Shown here piece by piece: positions 1 to 8,044 of a stretch of 60,794 nucleotides of DNA (its first letter is position 1; every line of letters starts with the position of its first letter). The DNA is from an uncultured Clostridium sp. (lineage in GTDB: Bacteria; Bacillota; Clostridia; Lachnospirales; Lachnospiraceae). The stretch lies in NCBI GenBank assembly GCA_946553025.1, contig CAMNRM010000030.1, positions 1-60,794 on the forward strand. Direction: 5' to 3'. Below the pieces are notes generated by a model. That model saw only the letters and a program-made list of their open reading frames with translations, was not told the origin of the DNA and made no database searches. Made by a program: the position numbers and the translations under genes.

Positions 1-185
1 TCGGTCGAGGGCTTATCCTAGAAGGCAGGTAGGGTTATTCGCCTGAGAGGGCGAAAGAGAAAGTGGTTGATAAAGAGAATCGGATGAATTCAATATGTGG
101 TTTTGAGGGTACATGGAAGAGTTTGAGAAGCCAGGAGATCAGGGTGAGGCAGAAAAGAGAGAAAGCCAAGCCTTGAACAAAAGCC
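1..185. other. Spacer upstream of the tRNA genes
   Basis: No coding region is convincing here. The segment has short self-complementary blocks (TTCGCC near 39 with GGCGAA near 50) and a purine-rich tail. It may be the 3' part of an upstream rRNA or tRNA transcription unit cut by the window edge, because tRNA genes follow on the same strand, but I cannot identify it. Confidence 0.25.
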
Positions 186-260
<75 letters not shown>

Positions 261-318
261 TGAAAAAGGATAAAAAGCGATAAAGCATGAAAAAGAAAAA
301 AGATAGAGAAAAAGATAT

Positions 319-391
319 GCGCGAGTGGCTCAGTTGGTGGAGTACGACCTTGCCAAGGTCGGGGTCGCGGGTTCGAGTCCCGTCTCGCGCT
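319..391 (+). tRNA. tRNA-Gly (anticodon GCC)
   Basis: The acceptor stem GCGCGAG/CTCGCGC has discriminator T391. The anticodon arm CGACC-TTGCCAA-GGTCG reads GCC, and the T loop is GTTCGAGTC. It lies 58 bp after tRNA-Pro on the same strand and is probably cotranscribed with it. Confidence 0.97.
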
Positions 392-593
392 CTTATTTTT
401 TGCCCTAAATACAGAAGTTTCCGGTATTGCCGGGAACTTTTTTGCTTTGTGCGGCAGTTTATGTTGTATTTCGTGTTGTACCATGCTTTTATCAATTAAT
501 TTTGCTAAAGTTTTTTGCTAAAGATTTCGGAAAAGAAGGTAGCTTTGAAGAGAATTATTTTCAGTATTTTCATAGAAAATCAAATACAATAAA

Positions 594-641
594 AAAACTT
601 CCTTTAAAAAATCATAACATTGATTTTCCAAAGGAAGTTTT
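594..641 (-). terminator. Terminator of tRNA-Glu
   Basis: A 12-bp stem AAAACTTCCTTT/AAAGGAAGTTTT is followed, in the minus direction, by a T-run. It sits just past the 3' end of the minus-strand tRNA-Glu. Confidence 0.75.
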
Positions 642-652
642 CATCACGAGGA

Positions 653-724
653 TGACCTGTCCGGGAATCGAACCCGGGTTTACGCCGTGAGAGGGCGTCG
701 TCTTGACCGCTTGACCAACAGGCC
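653..724 (-). tRNA. tRNA-Glu (anticodon CTC)
   Basis: Read on the minus strand, the acceptor stem GGCCTGT pairs with ACAGGTC and the discriminator is A. The anticodon loop CTCTCAC gives CTC, and the T arm carries GGTTCGATTCC. It is transcribed opposite to the two tRNAs on its left. Confidence 0.96.
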
Positions 725-742
725 ATGATTGAATGCCTGATA

Positions 743-771
743 AGCATAACATAATTTTTTTTGTTTGTCTA
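743..771 (-). promoter_or_regulatory. Promoter for tRNA-Glu
   Basis: On the minus strand, TAGACA and TATGCT are separated by 17 bp, directly upstream of tRNA-Glu. Confidence 0.6.
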
Positions 772-804
772 CTGTTTTCGGGCAATTTTCATGGATTTTT
801 GCCC

Positions 805-831
805 GCTGCTGTGAGTGATGTGAACAGTTGC
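805..831 (+). repeat. Degenerate copy of the 26-bp palindromic element
   Basis: A 27-nt variant (GCTGCTGTGAGTGA then TGTGAACAGTTGC) overlaps the next copy by five bases. No flanking direct repeat is visible. The 11 bases to its left, GGATTTTTGCC, recur beside another degenerate copy near 45659. Confidence 0.5.
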
Positions 832-852
832 TGTGAACGTGTGAACGGTAAC
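827..852 (+). repeat. 26-bp palindromic element, copy upstream of larE
   Basis: The arms GTTGCTGT and ACGGTAAC pair with G-T wobbles around the shared centre GAACGTGTGA. It lies 26 bp before the -35 box of the larEBC promoter. No target duplication is evident, probably because it is nested against the degenerate copy on its left. Confidence 0.75.
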
Positions 853-877
853 CACAGTGAACTATAGAAACAGCTGC

Positions 878-906
878 TTGACAATCCTGTATGGAGGCGG
901 TAGAAT
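878..906 (+). promoter_or_regulatory. Promoter of larEBC
   Basis: A perfect TTGACA at 878-883 and TAGAAT at 901-906 are separated by 17 bp. The predicted leader is about 170 nt and contains a small GTCTGC/GCAGAC hairpin near 927-942. No known riboswitch was recognised in it. Confidence 0.75.
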
Positions 907-1086
907 AAATGCAGTTATTCTGGCAGAAGCCGGATAAGTCTGCCCAAGCAGACAGCAGATGGAAGATAAAAAAGTAAAAGAGAAATCAAATGGAAATAAA
1001 AAAGGCCATGAAGGCATTGTTTCTTTATCGAAATAAACATAAAGAGATGCTTTTATGGTTTTTCTTTTGAAGAAAGGAATAGGCAA

Positions 1087-1845
1087 ATGAAAGAACACCA
1101 GCTGCAATCTTTTTTTCAGGAAAATCCAAGAGCAGCCCTGGGGTTTTCCGGCGGCGTGGATTCGGCTTACTTATTGTGGGCAGGAATTAAGGCGGGGGCG
1201 AAGATACAGCCCTATTTTATTAAGACAGCTTTTCAGCCGGAGTTTGAACTTAAAGACGCGCAAAAACTTACCAGCCAGATGGGAATACGGCTGGCTGTGC
1301 TGGAATTGGATATTTTAAAAGAGAAAAGAATCGCAGGAAATCCGGAAAACCGCTGTTATTATTGTAAACATGCATTATTTGGAAGATTAAAAGAGCAGGC
1401 AGTTAAGGATGGCTATCATCTGCTGCTGGATGGGACAAATGCTTCGGATGAGTCTGCGGATCGGCCGGGGATGAGGGCTGCAGAGGAACTCAACGTGTGT
1501 TCGCCTTTGCGGGACTGCGGATTTACAAAAGAGGAAATACGCAGCTATTCGCAGCGGGCGGGGTTATTTACCTGGAATAAGCCTGCTTATGCCTGTCTGG
1601 CGACCCGAATTCCGGCAGGCAGGGAAATTACGGCGGTGTTATTGGAAAATATAGAAAAGAGCGAAATGACCCTGGCAGAGATGGGATTTTCGGATTTCCG
1701 GGTGCGCCTTTACGGTGATGCTGCCAGGATTCAGCTTCCCGCAGCACAGATGGCGATGGCTGTAGAAAAAAGGAAGGAAATTCGGGAAGCATTAGCCGGT
1801 GGTTTTTCGGGGATATTCCTGGATTTACAGGAAAGAGGGAATTAA
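1087..1845 (+). CDS. larE: LarE, sulfur transferase for nickel-pincer nucleotide synthesis
   Basis: LarE converts the two carboxylates of the larB product to thiocarboxylates after AMP activation. The PP-loop SGGVDS is at residues 21-26. Cys90 and Cys93 (RCYYC) plus Cys170 (YACLATR) form the three-cysteine pattern known from LarE proteins that carry a [4Fe-4S] cluster and take sulfur from an external source. The other LarE class sacrifices a single cysteine. The start is supported by GAAAGGA upstream and the 252-aa length is normal for the family. It is the first gene of larE-larB-larC and has its own strong promoter. The cluster assignment is inferred from the cysteines alone. Confidence 0.93.
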   Translation: MKEHQLQSFFQENPRAALGFSGGVDSAYLLWAGIKAGAKIQPYFIKTAFQPEFELKDAQKLTSQMGIRLAVLELDILKEKRIAGNPENRCYYCKHALFGRLKEQAVKDGYHLLLDGTNASDESADRPGMRAAEELNVCSPLRDCGFTKEEIRSYSQRAGLFTWNKPAYACLATRIPAGREITAVLLENIEKSEMTLAEMGFSDFRVRLYGDAARIQLPAAQMAMAVEKRKEIREALAGGFSGIFLDLQERGN

Positions 1846-1895
1846 GGAAGGAAGAGATAATAAAAAAGAAACAGAAAGAACAGAAAGGAACAAAT

Positions 1896-2645
1896 ATGGA
1901 ACAGAAAGATATACGGCGTCTTTTTGAAGAAGTGGCGCAGGGAAAAACCAGTGTGGATGAAGCAGTGCTGCGGTTAAAAGAAACGCCTTTTGAAGACCTG
2001 GGCTATGCAAAGCTGGATCATCACCGGGGGCTGCGCCAGGGCGTAAGTGAGGTGATTTACGGTGCAGGAAAAACCGGAGAGCAGGTAAAGGGAATTATCC
2101 GGGCAATGAAAGCGCAGGGGCAGGAAACCATTTTGATTACCCGAATGTCGCCGGAAATGGCAGAGGAAGTAAAGGAAGAATATGAACTGCAGTACTTTGC
2201 TATGGGAAAGATAGGGATTGTCGGCAGGATGCCAGAGCCGGACGGCAGGGGAAAAATTGTCGTGGCAACAGGAGGAACCAGCGATATGCCTGTGGCCGAG
2301 GAGGCAGCGCTCACTGCGCAGGTTCTGGGCAATGAGGTTGTTCGCCTTTACGATGTAGGAGTGGCGGGTCTGCACCGCTTACTGGCCCATTTGGATGAGA
2401 TTATGCAGGCAGAGGTTATTATCGCCATTGCCGGGATGGAAGGGGCATTAGCCAGTGTCATAGGCGGACTGGCGGACTGCCCGGTTATCGCCGTGCCGAC
2501 GAGCGTGGGTTATGGTGCTTCCTTTTTTGGACTCTCGGCCCTGTTATCTATGCTGAATTCCTGTGCAAGCGGGGTCAGCGTGGTCAATATCGATAACGGT
2601 TTTGGTGCAGGTTATCTGGCAAGTATGATGAATCACAAACGTTAA
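1896..2645 (+). CDS. larB: LarB, nicotinate adenine dinucleotide carboxylase/hydrolase
   Basis: LarB carboxylates the pyridinium ring of nicotinic acid adenine dinucleotide and releases AMP, the first step of nickel-pincer cofactor synthesis. The C-terminal half is PurE-like: TGGTSD at residues 125-130, then AGMEGALAS and PTSVGYGASF. Cys223 (LNSCASG) is a candidate for the conserved cysteine that forms the covalent substrate adduct in characterised LarB. The gene lies 50 bp after larE in the same direction, and larC follows at once. Its 249-aa length is typical. Confidence 0.94.
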   Translation: MEQKDIRRLFEEVAQGKTSVDEAVLRLKETPFEDLGYAKLDHHRGLRQGVSEVIYGAGKTGEQVKGIIRAMKAQGQETILITRMSPEMAEEVKEEYELQYFAMGKIGIVGRMPEPDGRGKIVVATGGTSDMPVAEEAALTAQVLGNEVVRLYDVGVAGLHRLLAHLDEIMQAEVIIAIAGMEGALASVIGGLADCPVIAVPTSVGYGASFFGLSALLSMLNSCASGVSVVNIDNGFGAGYLASMMNHKR

Positions 2646-2682
2646 ACATAAAAGAAAAAACGTGCAGAGAATGGAGGAAAAC

Positions 2683-4068
2683 ATGAGGATACTGTATTTG
2701 GACTGCGGGATGGGGGCCGCGGGAGATATGCTGATGGCTGCATTGCTGGAACTGTGCCCGGACAGGGAAGCTGTGCTGGAAGAACTGAACCATTTAGGAA
2801 TTCCAGGTGCAGAGTTTCAGGCAGAAAAATCGGAGAAATGCGGGATTTCGGGAACACATATGCGTGTTTTGATCCACGGGGAGGAAGAAGAAGCCGGAGA
2901 AGAAAATCCTTTGGATGCGCCTGGGCAGTTTGATGACTTATTTCATGAGCATGAGCACGGTCATGGAGAGAATGGTCGTGGAGAGCATGAGCATGGTCAT
3001 GGAGAGAATGGTTGTGGTGAGCATGAACATGGGCATGGCGAGCATGGTCATGGTGAGCACAGACATAATCATGAACATCCTGGCGAACATAGTCATGCGC
3101 ACCACCATGCGGGAATGAATGAAATCAGGGAGTGGATTGGTCATTTTCATGTATCGGAAAAGGTAAAAAAAGATGCTTTGGCGGTGTATCAGCTTATTGC
3201 GGAGGCGGAAAGCAGGGTGCATGGAAAGACGGTGGAAGACATTCATTTTCATGAGGTTGGAACTCTGGATGCTGTTGCCGACGTGACAGGGGTTTGCTTT
3301 TTGATGGAACGGCTGGGAATTGAGAAAGTCTTTGCTTCGGCTGTGCATGTGGGGAGCGGCCAGGTTCGCTGTGCACATGGAATCCTTCCTGTTCCAGCAC
3401 CGGCGACGGCCTGTCTGCTTGAGGGTATTCCCATTTATGGAGGAAGCATCCGCGGAGAATTGTGTACACCTACGGGAGCGGCATTGCTGAAATATTTTGT
3501 CGGACAGTTTGGGATTATGCCGCCAATGGCTGCGGAAAAGATTGGCTACGGAATGGGAAAAAAGGATTTTCCGGCCGCCAACTGTGTGCGTGCATTTCTT
3601 GGAAATTTAAGGAATCAGGAATCCGAAAACCTGGCAGAGGCAGATTCTATCGTGGAACTGCGGTGCAATCTGGATGATATGACCGGAGAAGAAATTGGAT
3701 TTGCCTGCGAAATACTCTTGAAAGAAGGGGCGCTGGATGTGTACACCGTGGGCATTGGCATGAAAAAAAGCAGACCGGGGGTTCTTCTGGTGTGCCTTTG
3801 CCGGTCAGCAGATATTTGCCGGATGGAGGAATGCATTTTCCGCCATACAACAACCCTGGGAATTCGCCGGATCTGGTGTGAGAGGAGTGTACTGTCCAGA
3901 AGCTTTGAAGGAATTGAAACACCCTGGGGAACCGTGAGAAGAAAATTATCACATTATCCGGGGCAGGAAGAGGTGCTTCGGGAGAAACTGGAGTATGAAG
4001 ATTTAGCAGCCATTGCCGAAAAGACAGGAATAAGCATTGCACAAATCAGGAAAAGGATTGGGATTTGA
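2683..4068 (+). CDS. larC: LarC, CTP-dependent nickel insertase (single full-length ORF)
   Basis: LarC inserts nickel into the pincer nucleotide using CTP (a cyclometallase). The ATG at 2683 (MRILYLDCGMGAAGDM) is chosen because GGAGG lies six bases before it; an in-frame ATG at 2662 has no such site. The protein is 461 aa and unbroken, whereas Lactiplantibacillus makes LarC1/LarC2 by programmed frameshifting. Residues 88-142 are very His-rich (repeats such as HEHGHGENG) and probably bind or buffer nickel. This block is an in-frame near-tandem expansion. A tRNA-Leu promoter begins three bases after the stop codon. Confidence 0.95.
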   Translation: MRILYLDCGMGAAGDMLMAALLELCPDREAVLEELNHLGIPGAEFQAEKSEKCGISGTHMRVLIHGEEEEAGEENPLDAPGQFDDLFHEHEHGHGENGRGEHEHGHGENGCGEHEHGHGEHGHGEHRHNHEHPGEHSHAHHHAGMNEIREWIGHFHVSEKVKKDALAVYQLIAEAESRVHGKTVEDIHFHEVGTLDAVADVTGVCFLMERLGIEKVFASAVHVGSGQVRCAHGILPVPAPATACLLEGIPIYGGSIRGELCTPTGAALLKYFVGQFGIMPPMAAEKIGYGMGKKDFPAANCVRAFLGNLRNQESENLAEADSIVELRCNLDDMTGEEIGFACEILLKEGALDVYTVGIGMKKSRPGVLLVCLCRSADICRMEECIFRHTTTLGIRRIWCERSVLSRSFEGIETPWGTVRRKLSHYPGQEEVLREKLEYEDLAAIAEKTGISIAQIRKRIGI

Positions 4069-4070
4069 TA

Positions 4071-4100
4071 TTGACAATCGGTGTTTAAAAATGGTATGAT
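4071..4100 (+). promoter_or_regulatory. Promoter of tRNA-Leu
   Basis: TTGACA at 4071-4076 and TATGAT at 4095-4100 are 18 bp apart. They begin immediately after the larC stop and about 40 bp before the tRNA. Confidence 0.8.
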
Positions 4101-4140
4101 AAGAAGCGCATCGGAGGCAGGAAAGGCTTCCGATGTGTGC

Positions 4141-4220
<80 letters not shown>

Positions 4221-4277
4221 TAAAGATATGGTTTTCCAGGATGGAAAAATGGATGGAAACGATGGAAAACCGCATGG

Positions 4278-4325
4278 AATCAGGGTTTTTGGAGATTGGA
4301 AGATCTCCGAAAGCCCTGATTTTTT
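4278..4325 (+). terminator. Terminator of tRNA-Leu
   Basis: The outer stem AATCAGGG/CCCTGATT encloses an inner stem GGAGAT/ATCTCC and is followed by TTTTTT. The block from GGAAAACCGCA to GATTGGAAGAT recurs, broken by a 26-bp element, at 6175-6257. Confidence 0.75.
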
Positions 4326-4411
4326 GTTGAGGAAATGCAGGAAAGCAGGGTGAGAAAGCTGATTTGACAGCAACGCCCCATCTTTCGTTGTAATTTTTAG
4401 AAATAAATTAT

Positions 4412-4440
4412 TTGTATTTCTTATGGTTTTCCGTTATACT
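4412..4440 (+). promoter_or_regulatory. Promoter of the Rpn-type nuclease gene
   Basis: TTGTAT and TATACT are separated by 17 bp and lie about 85 bp before the chosen start codon. Confidence 0.55.
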
Positions 4441-4524
4441 AAAGGTAATAAGAACTGCTGTTTTGTTCTCTGAGAAAACAGATTTAACTTGAAACGCAAT
4501 GAGAAAAACAGGAAAGGACAGAAA

Positions 4525-5460
4525 ATGGAACAAAAAAATACCAACGACAATGCAAATAGCAATACTGCTGCAGATTCCGATACGGATATTGCAATTGCCT
4601 ATCAGAATAAAGATATTGTTTCTAAGCTTTTTGGGGATCAGATGAAGGGAAAATCCCTCTCTTTATTTGGGCTTAAAACAAATCTAAAGGTCGTGGATAT
4701 TCGCCCAACCAATATCCCCATCATTCAGGCCAGGGAATTGCGGATGGATAATCTGTTTGAATTAGAAGATGGAAGCGTTGCCATCTTAGACTATGAGAGC
4801 GAATACAAGGAAGCAAATTTTACCAAGTATGGTCGTTATCTTATGGATGTTATTGACCGCTATTTAAAGGAAGGAAAACAGCCGGATATTCATATGATGG
4901 TCTTGTATACCGCAGATATTGAGAAAACAAAAACGGTATTCAGCCGAACAGCCTGCCAGATACAGGTGGAAGCTTCTTACATGACGGGGCTTCCGTCAGA
5001 TGCATGGCTTAAAGAGGTCAAAAAAGGGATTACTGACCATACAATTACCGATGAACTTCTTATGCATCTGGTTCTTCTTCCTCTGACGTATAAAGGAGAA
5101 GAAAAGAAACAGGAAGCTATCCGGGCATGTGTGGATTTAGCTAAACAGTTACCCAATAAGGAACAGGAAACTTTTGCTTTAGCAGGAATATTGACATTTA
5201 CAGATAAAATAATCAATGATGAAACAAAACGCTATATCAAGGAGGTGTTAGGAATGACACAGGTGGGAAAGATGCTGATGGATGAAGGAAGACAGGAAGG
5301 CTTACAGGAAGGCTTACAGAAAGGTCAACAAAAAACAGCAAAAAAAACAGCGAAAAATATGTTAAAACGTGGAGATTCAATAGAAGACATCGCTGAAGTT
5401 TTAGAACTCCCGACAGAAACCATCAAAGCCTGGGAGAAGGAATTTTTTGCTGTGGTGTAA
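4525..5460 (+). CDS. Rpn-family PD-(D/E)XK nuclease / putative transposase
   Basis: This 311-aa protein resembles the Rpn (recombination-promoting nuclease) / PD-(D/E)XK transposase-like family that is abundant in gut Clostridia. A candidate nuclease core is the Asp in RMDNLF followed by the strand VAILDYESEY (residues about 75-94). The C-terminus carries the QEGLQEGLQKGQQ coiled segment and a short HTH-like tail (DSIEDIAEVLELPTETIKAWEK). The ATG at 4525 with upstream GGAAAGGA is preferred to a TTG at 4489. The N-terminal 30 residues are Asn/Asp-rich and low-complexity. Its substrate and biological role are unknown. Confidence 0.75.
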   Translation: MEQKNTNDNANSNTAADSDTDIAIAYQNKDIVSKLFGDQMKGKSLSLFGLKTNLKVVDIRPTNIPIIQARELRMDNLFELEDGSVAILDYESEYKEANFTKYGRYLMDVIDRYLKEGKQPDIHMMVLYTADIEKTKTVFSRTACQIQVEASYMTGLPSDAWLKEVKKGITDHTITDELLMHLVLLPLTYKGEEKKQEAIRACVDLAKQLPNKEQETFALAGILTFTDKIINDETKRYIKEVLGMTQVGKMLMDEGRQEGLQEGLQKGQQKTAKKTAKNMLKRGDSIEDIAEVLELPTETIKAWEKEFFAVV

Positions 5461-5836
5461 ATAACATGGCTAAAGAATATAGTCTTTGATGCTGAATCAA
5501 CAAAATAGTAAGGGGTTAAGCAATCTACTGTTGAGGGTAGGCTGCTTCTCTGACTTTTCCTTCGTATTTACGATAGCATATCTGGGAGCAAGATACAAGG
5601 AAAAAATGGATTCAACACACAAAAAAGGATGGTTCATTCCCTGCCGGGAAAGCCGTCCTTTTTAAATTTTCTTTTAACCTATGGCGTGCTGGCCTGCCTT
5701 GAGGGGCTTAAAGAGCAGGGACGCAAAGGTCCAGTAACGGAGGCAATCGGGAAGATTGAAAAGCACATGAGCCAGGAAGTGCATAAGTAATACTATAAAG
5801 AAAACCGGAAAAGCCGGAAGAAAGCGAGGAAACAGA
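5461..5836 (+). pseudogene. Intergenic remnant with a short 53-codon ORF (5629-5790)
   Basis: No full gene is present. From ATG 5629 an unbroken 53-codon frame runs to TAA 5790, with coding-like composition (for example YGVLACLEGLKEQ and EAIGKIEKHMSQEV). Its ribosome site is too close to the ATG, and the same DNA forms an AAAAAGGA/TCCTTTTT hairpin that could terminate the upstream gene. Because a holin-like gene follows, it may be the end of a lost phage gene or a small phage protein. I do not recognise the family. Confidence 0.35.
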
Positions 5837-6163
5837 ATGAATCTTAATGAAATGATGCAGCATTTATCCTATTTGTTAATGGCTATTGGTGTTATGGCCT
5901 TTATTGTATCGGTGATTGCCCAGGTAATTAAATCCTGGCCGGGGTTAGCTGCTTTGCCGACCTCTGCCGTAGTGATTGTCTTATCCCTGGTATTATGCCC
6001 AGTGTCTTTTATGGCGCTTATGGCCTGGCAGAAACAGCCGATTACATGGTACATGATGTTTGCCTGTATGATTGCCGCCTTTAATGTGGCGCTGGTAGCT
6101 ATGGATGGCTGGGAACGGATTAAAGAAATCTGGGAAAGAACCGTATATAAAGATAAGAAATAA
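5837..6163 (+). CDS. Small three-helix membrane protein, holin-like
   Basis: This 108-aa protein has hydrophobic segments at about residues 13-30, 40-62 and 72-90 and a charged tail (GWERIKEIWERTVYKDKK), the layout of phage holins. There is no lysin or structural phage gene beside it, so it looks like a prophage leftover. The assignment rests on size and topology only, and a host membrane protein is possible. Confidence 0.5.
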   Translation: MNLNEMMQHLSYLLMAIGVMAFIVSVIAQVIKSWPGLAALPTSAVVIVLSLVLCPVSFMALMAWQKQPITWYMMFACMIAAFNVALVAMDGWERIKEIWERTVYKDKK

Positions 6164-6177
6164 CCGCCCCGGTCTGG

Positions 6178-6244
6178 AAAACCGCAAGGAATCAGGGGTT
6201 GCTGTGAACGTGTGAACAGTGACCCCTGATTCCACGCGGTTTTG
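6178..6244. repeat. Long perfect hairpin built around a 26-bp element
   Basis: The 26-bp element at 6198-6223 is bracketed by inverted copies of its left flank: AAACCGC, GGAATCAGGG on the left and CCCTGATTCC, GCGGTTT on the right, with one two-base mismatch. The whole forms a stem of about 28 bp and could end transcription of the holin-like gene. The flanks are inverted here, whereas other copies of the element are flanked by direct repeats. Confidence 0.8.
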
Positions 6245-6334
6245 GGAGATTGGAAGATTGATGTTTTTCCTTTACTTGCCGATTAGGATTTGTTATACTA
6301 TATTAAAATTAATTACGATTATCCGATTAGAACT

Positions 6335-6406
6335 GATTTGATGAGAAAAACCGTAGGAATAGGAGAGTTACTGTGAACGTGTGAACAGTAACATAGGAGA
6401 TCAGGA
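6335..6406 (+). pseudogene. Relic of an AAA-ATPase gene start
   Basis: Apart from the inserted element and one target copy, bases 6335-6366 plus 6401-6406 match 9218-9255 at 36 of 38 positions. The match covers the end of the upstream gene and the first ten codons of the intact AAA-ATPase gene. Only this stub remains, and similarity stops after CAGGA. Confidence 0.75.
6359..6400 (+). mobile_element. 26-bp palindromic element with 8-bp target duplication (ATAGGAGA)
   Basis: The element occupies 6367-6392 with perfect arms GTTACTGT and ACAGTAAC around GAACGTGTGA. ATAGGAGA occurs on both sides (6359-6366 and 6393-6400). It interrupts a relic of the 5' end of an AAA-ATPase gene whose intact paralogue lies at 9218-9255, so the unoccupied sequence can be read in the same window. 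Confidence 0.88.
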
Positions 6407-6459
6407 AACGGGTATACCTTCCATCATTATCCGCAAATAAATAAGGAGATGGCCGGGCG

Positions 6460-8037
6460 ATGAAGATAAAAAAGAATCTTTATTTAAGTTTGATTATCAT
6501 GCTTTTGTTCATTTATATCGGTTTGCTGACGATTCTCTATTGTTCAGAATCGGCAAATGATCAAGCGATGATCCGGACGTTTGGCGATGCGTTCTGGTAC
6601 TCCTTAGTGACTCTGACTACCGTGGGCTATGGCGACCTGGTTCCGGTAACTCCCTTGGGGCATGTGGTGGGAATGGTATTTTTGCTGCTGTCCGCGGGGA
6701 TTATGGTGACCATGCTTGGCGGTCTGCTTTCCTTTATTACCAGTGAAGGAATGCCCTTTTTTTTACTCAGTCTGCAGCAAAAAAAGAATTGGTATTATTT
6801 TGCCGATTACGGCGTAGAGTCCAATACACTTGCCGCCAATATCTACAAAGAAGATGCAAATGCGCTGATTATTTACGGTGAGAAAAGAAGCAGCCAGAGT
6901 GAAAGTCCCAGTTATCCCTGCCTTTTCTTAAGTGCCTCGCCGGATAAGATTGTTGCAAAAAAGAAAAATATCGGCACAAAATGCAAGGTTTTTTTGATGA
7001 AGGAAAATGACATCGGCATTAACCGACGGGCAATTAACCTGAATGAACTGCCTGTGGAAGTTTATGCGAGAACGACCAACGGACAGGATAAGCTTTCGGA
7101 CAATATTCACTTTTTTAACAGTTACGAATGCTGTGCCAGGCAGTACTGGCGGTCGAAACCATTGTGCAGTTATGAAAATACTATTGTGCTGATTGGATTT
7201 GGGAATTACGGGCATCGTATCCTGGAGCGGGCAATAATGACCAATGTTATTTCGGTCGATCAGCATGTAGCCTATCATATTTTCGGCGATTCCCAGGAGT
7301 TTCTCAGCGTGCACCATTGCCTGGGTGATATGTTTTCAATAAATGAAGAATCAAAACAAAAAGATTCTTTAATTTTTCACCGTGAAGCCTGGGAAAAGCA
7401 CCATGCCCTTCTGGAACGGGCGGACCGTATTATTATCTGCGAGGATGATGAGCAGAAGGGCTGGAGTATTTTCTGGACGCTGCGCAAATATTACCTGCTC
7501 TATGGGCGCATCGATCTGCGCAACAGCTGGAAGGCCCCGGGGATATCCTGCTTTGGCACGAATGAAGATATTTATACAACACAGCAGATTATCCGCACGG
7601 ATTTGAATAAAGCGGCAATTATGATTAATGAAATTTTCCGGAGATCGGTTTCTTATTCGGCGCTGGACTGGGAGCGGCTCGATGACCTTCACCGACAGTC
7701 AAAGATTGTCGCCGCGGATCATCTTCTGATGAAAACCAGGATTCTTTTAAAGGATGAAACGATTACCAAGCTGACCGCCTCTGCCGTAAAGGAAGCCTAT
7801 ATCCGCTATTGTGAAACCAAATCCTCAGAAGAGGTAAGAGAGATGTACAGAAGACTGGATCATATGCGCTCGTATCGGTTTTACGCTTTTTATAATTGGA
7901 CTTACGGCCTAATCCGCGACGACACACAAAGACAGCACCCGATGCTGTGCCCTTACGAGGAATTGTCAGAAGAACAGCGCCAGGAACGTGACGCGGCATG
8001 GGAACTGATGGGGAGGCTTTATGGGGAACTGGAGTGA
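6460..8037 (+). CDS. Two-helix potassium channel with RCK-like region and C-terminal RyR-like domain
   Basis: This 525-aa membrane protein has TM1 at about residues 9-27, a pore helix and the K+ filter TTVGYGD (residues 53-59), then TM2 at about 68-92. The large cytoplasmic part contains a Rossmann-type motif, IVLIGFGNYGHRIL (glycines near 246-251), as in TrkA-N/RCK domains. The last ~50 residues (from about 470; HPMLCPYEELSEEQ at 493-506) resemble the RyR repeat found in ryanodine receptors and in some bacterial proteins. The start has AAGGAG nine bases upstream. A NadD/NADAR fusion follows 98 bp downstream. A nucleotide-derived ligand for the RCK or RyR part is plausible but inferred. Confidence 0.82.
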   Translation: MKIKKNLYLSLIIMLLFIYIGLLTILYCSESANDQAMIRTFGDAFWYSLVTLTTVGYGDLVPVTPLGHVVGMVFLLLSAGIMVTMLGGLLSFITSEGMPFFLLSLQQKKNWYYFADYGVESNTLAANIYKEDANALIIYGEKRSSQSESPSYPCLFLSASPDKIVAKKKNIGTKCKVFLMKENDIGINRRAINLNELPVEVYARTTNGQDKLSDNIHFFNSYECCARQYWRSKPLCSYENTIVLIGFGNYGHRILERAIMTNVISVDQHVAYHIFGDSQEFLSVHHCLGDMFSINEESKQKDSLIFHREAWEKHHALLERADRIIICEDDEQKGWSIFWTLRKYYLLYGRIDLRNSWKAPGISCFGTNEDIYTTQQIIRTDLNKAAIMINEIFRRSVSYSALDWERLDDLHRQSKIVAADHLLMKTRILLKDETITKLTASAVKEAYIRYCETKSSEEVREMYRRLDHMRSYRFYAFYNWTYGLIRDDTQRQHPMLCPYEELSEEQRQERDAAWELMGRLYGELE

Positions 8038-8044
8038 TTGAGAG

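Noticed and set aside
884-1086. Nickel or cobalt riboswitch in the larE leader
   Set aside because: Only a short hairpin is visible; I could not find the conserved four-way junction of a NiCo riboswitch.
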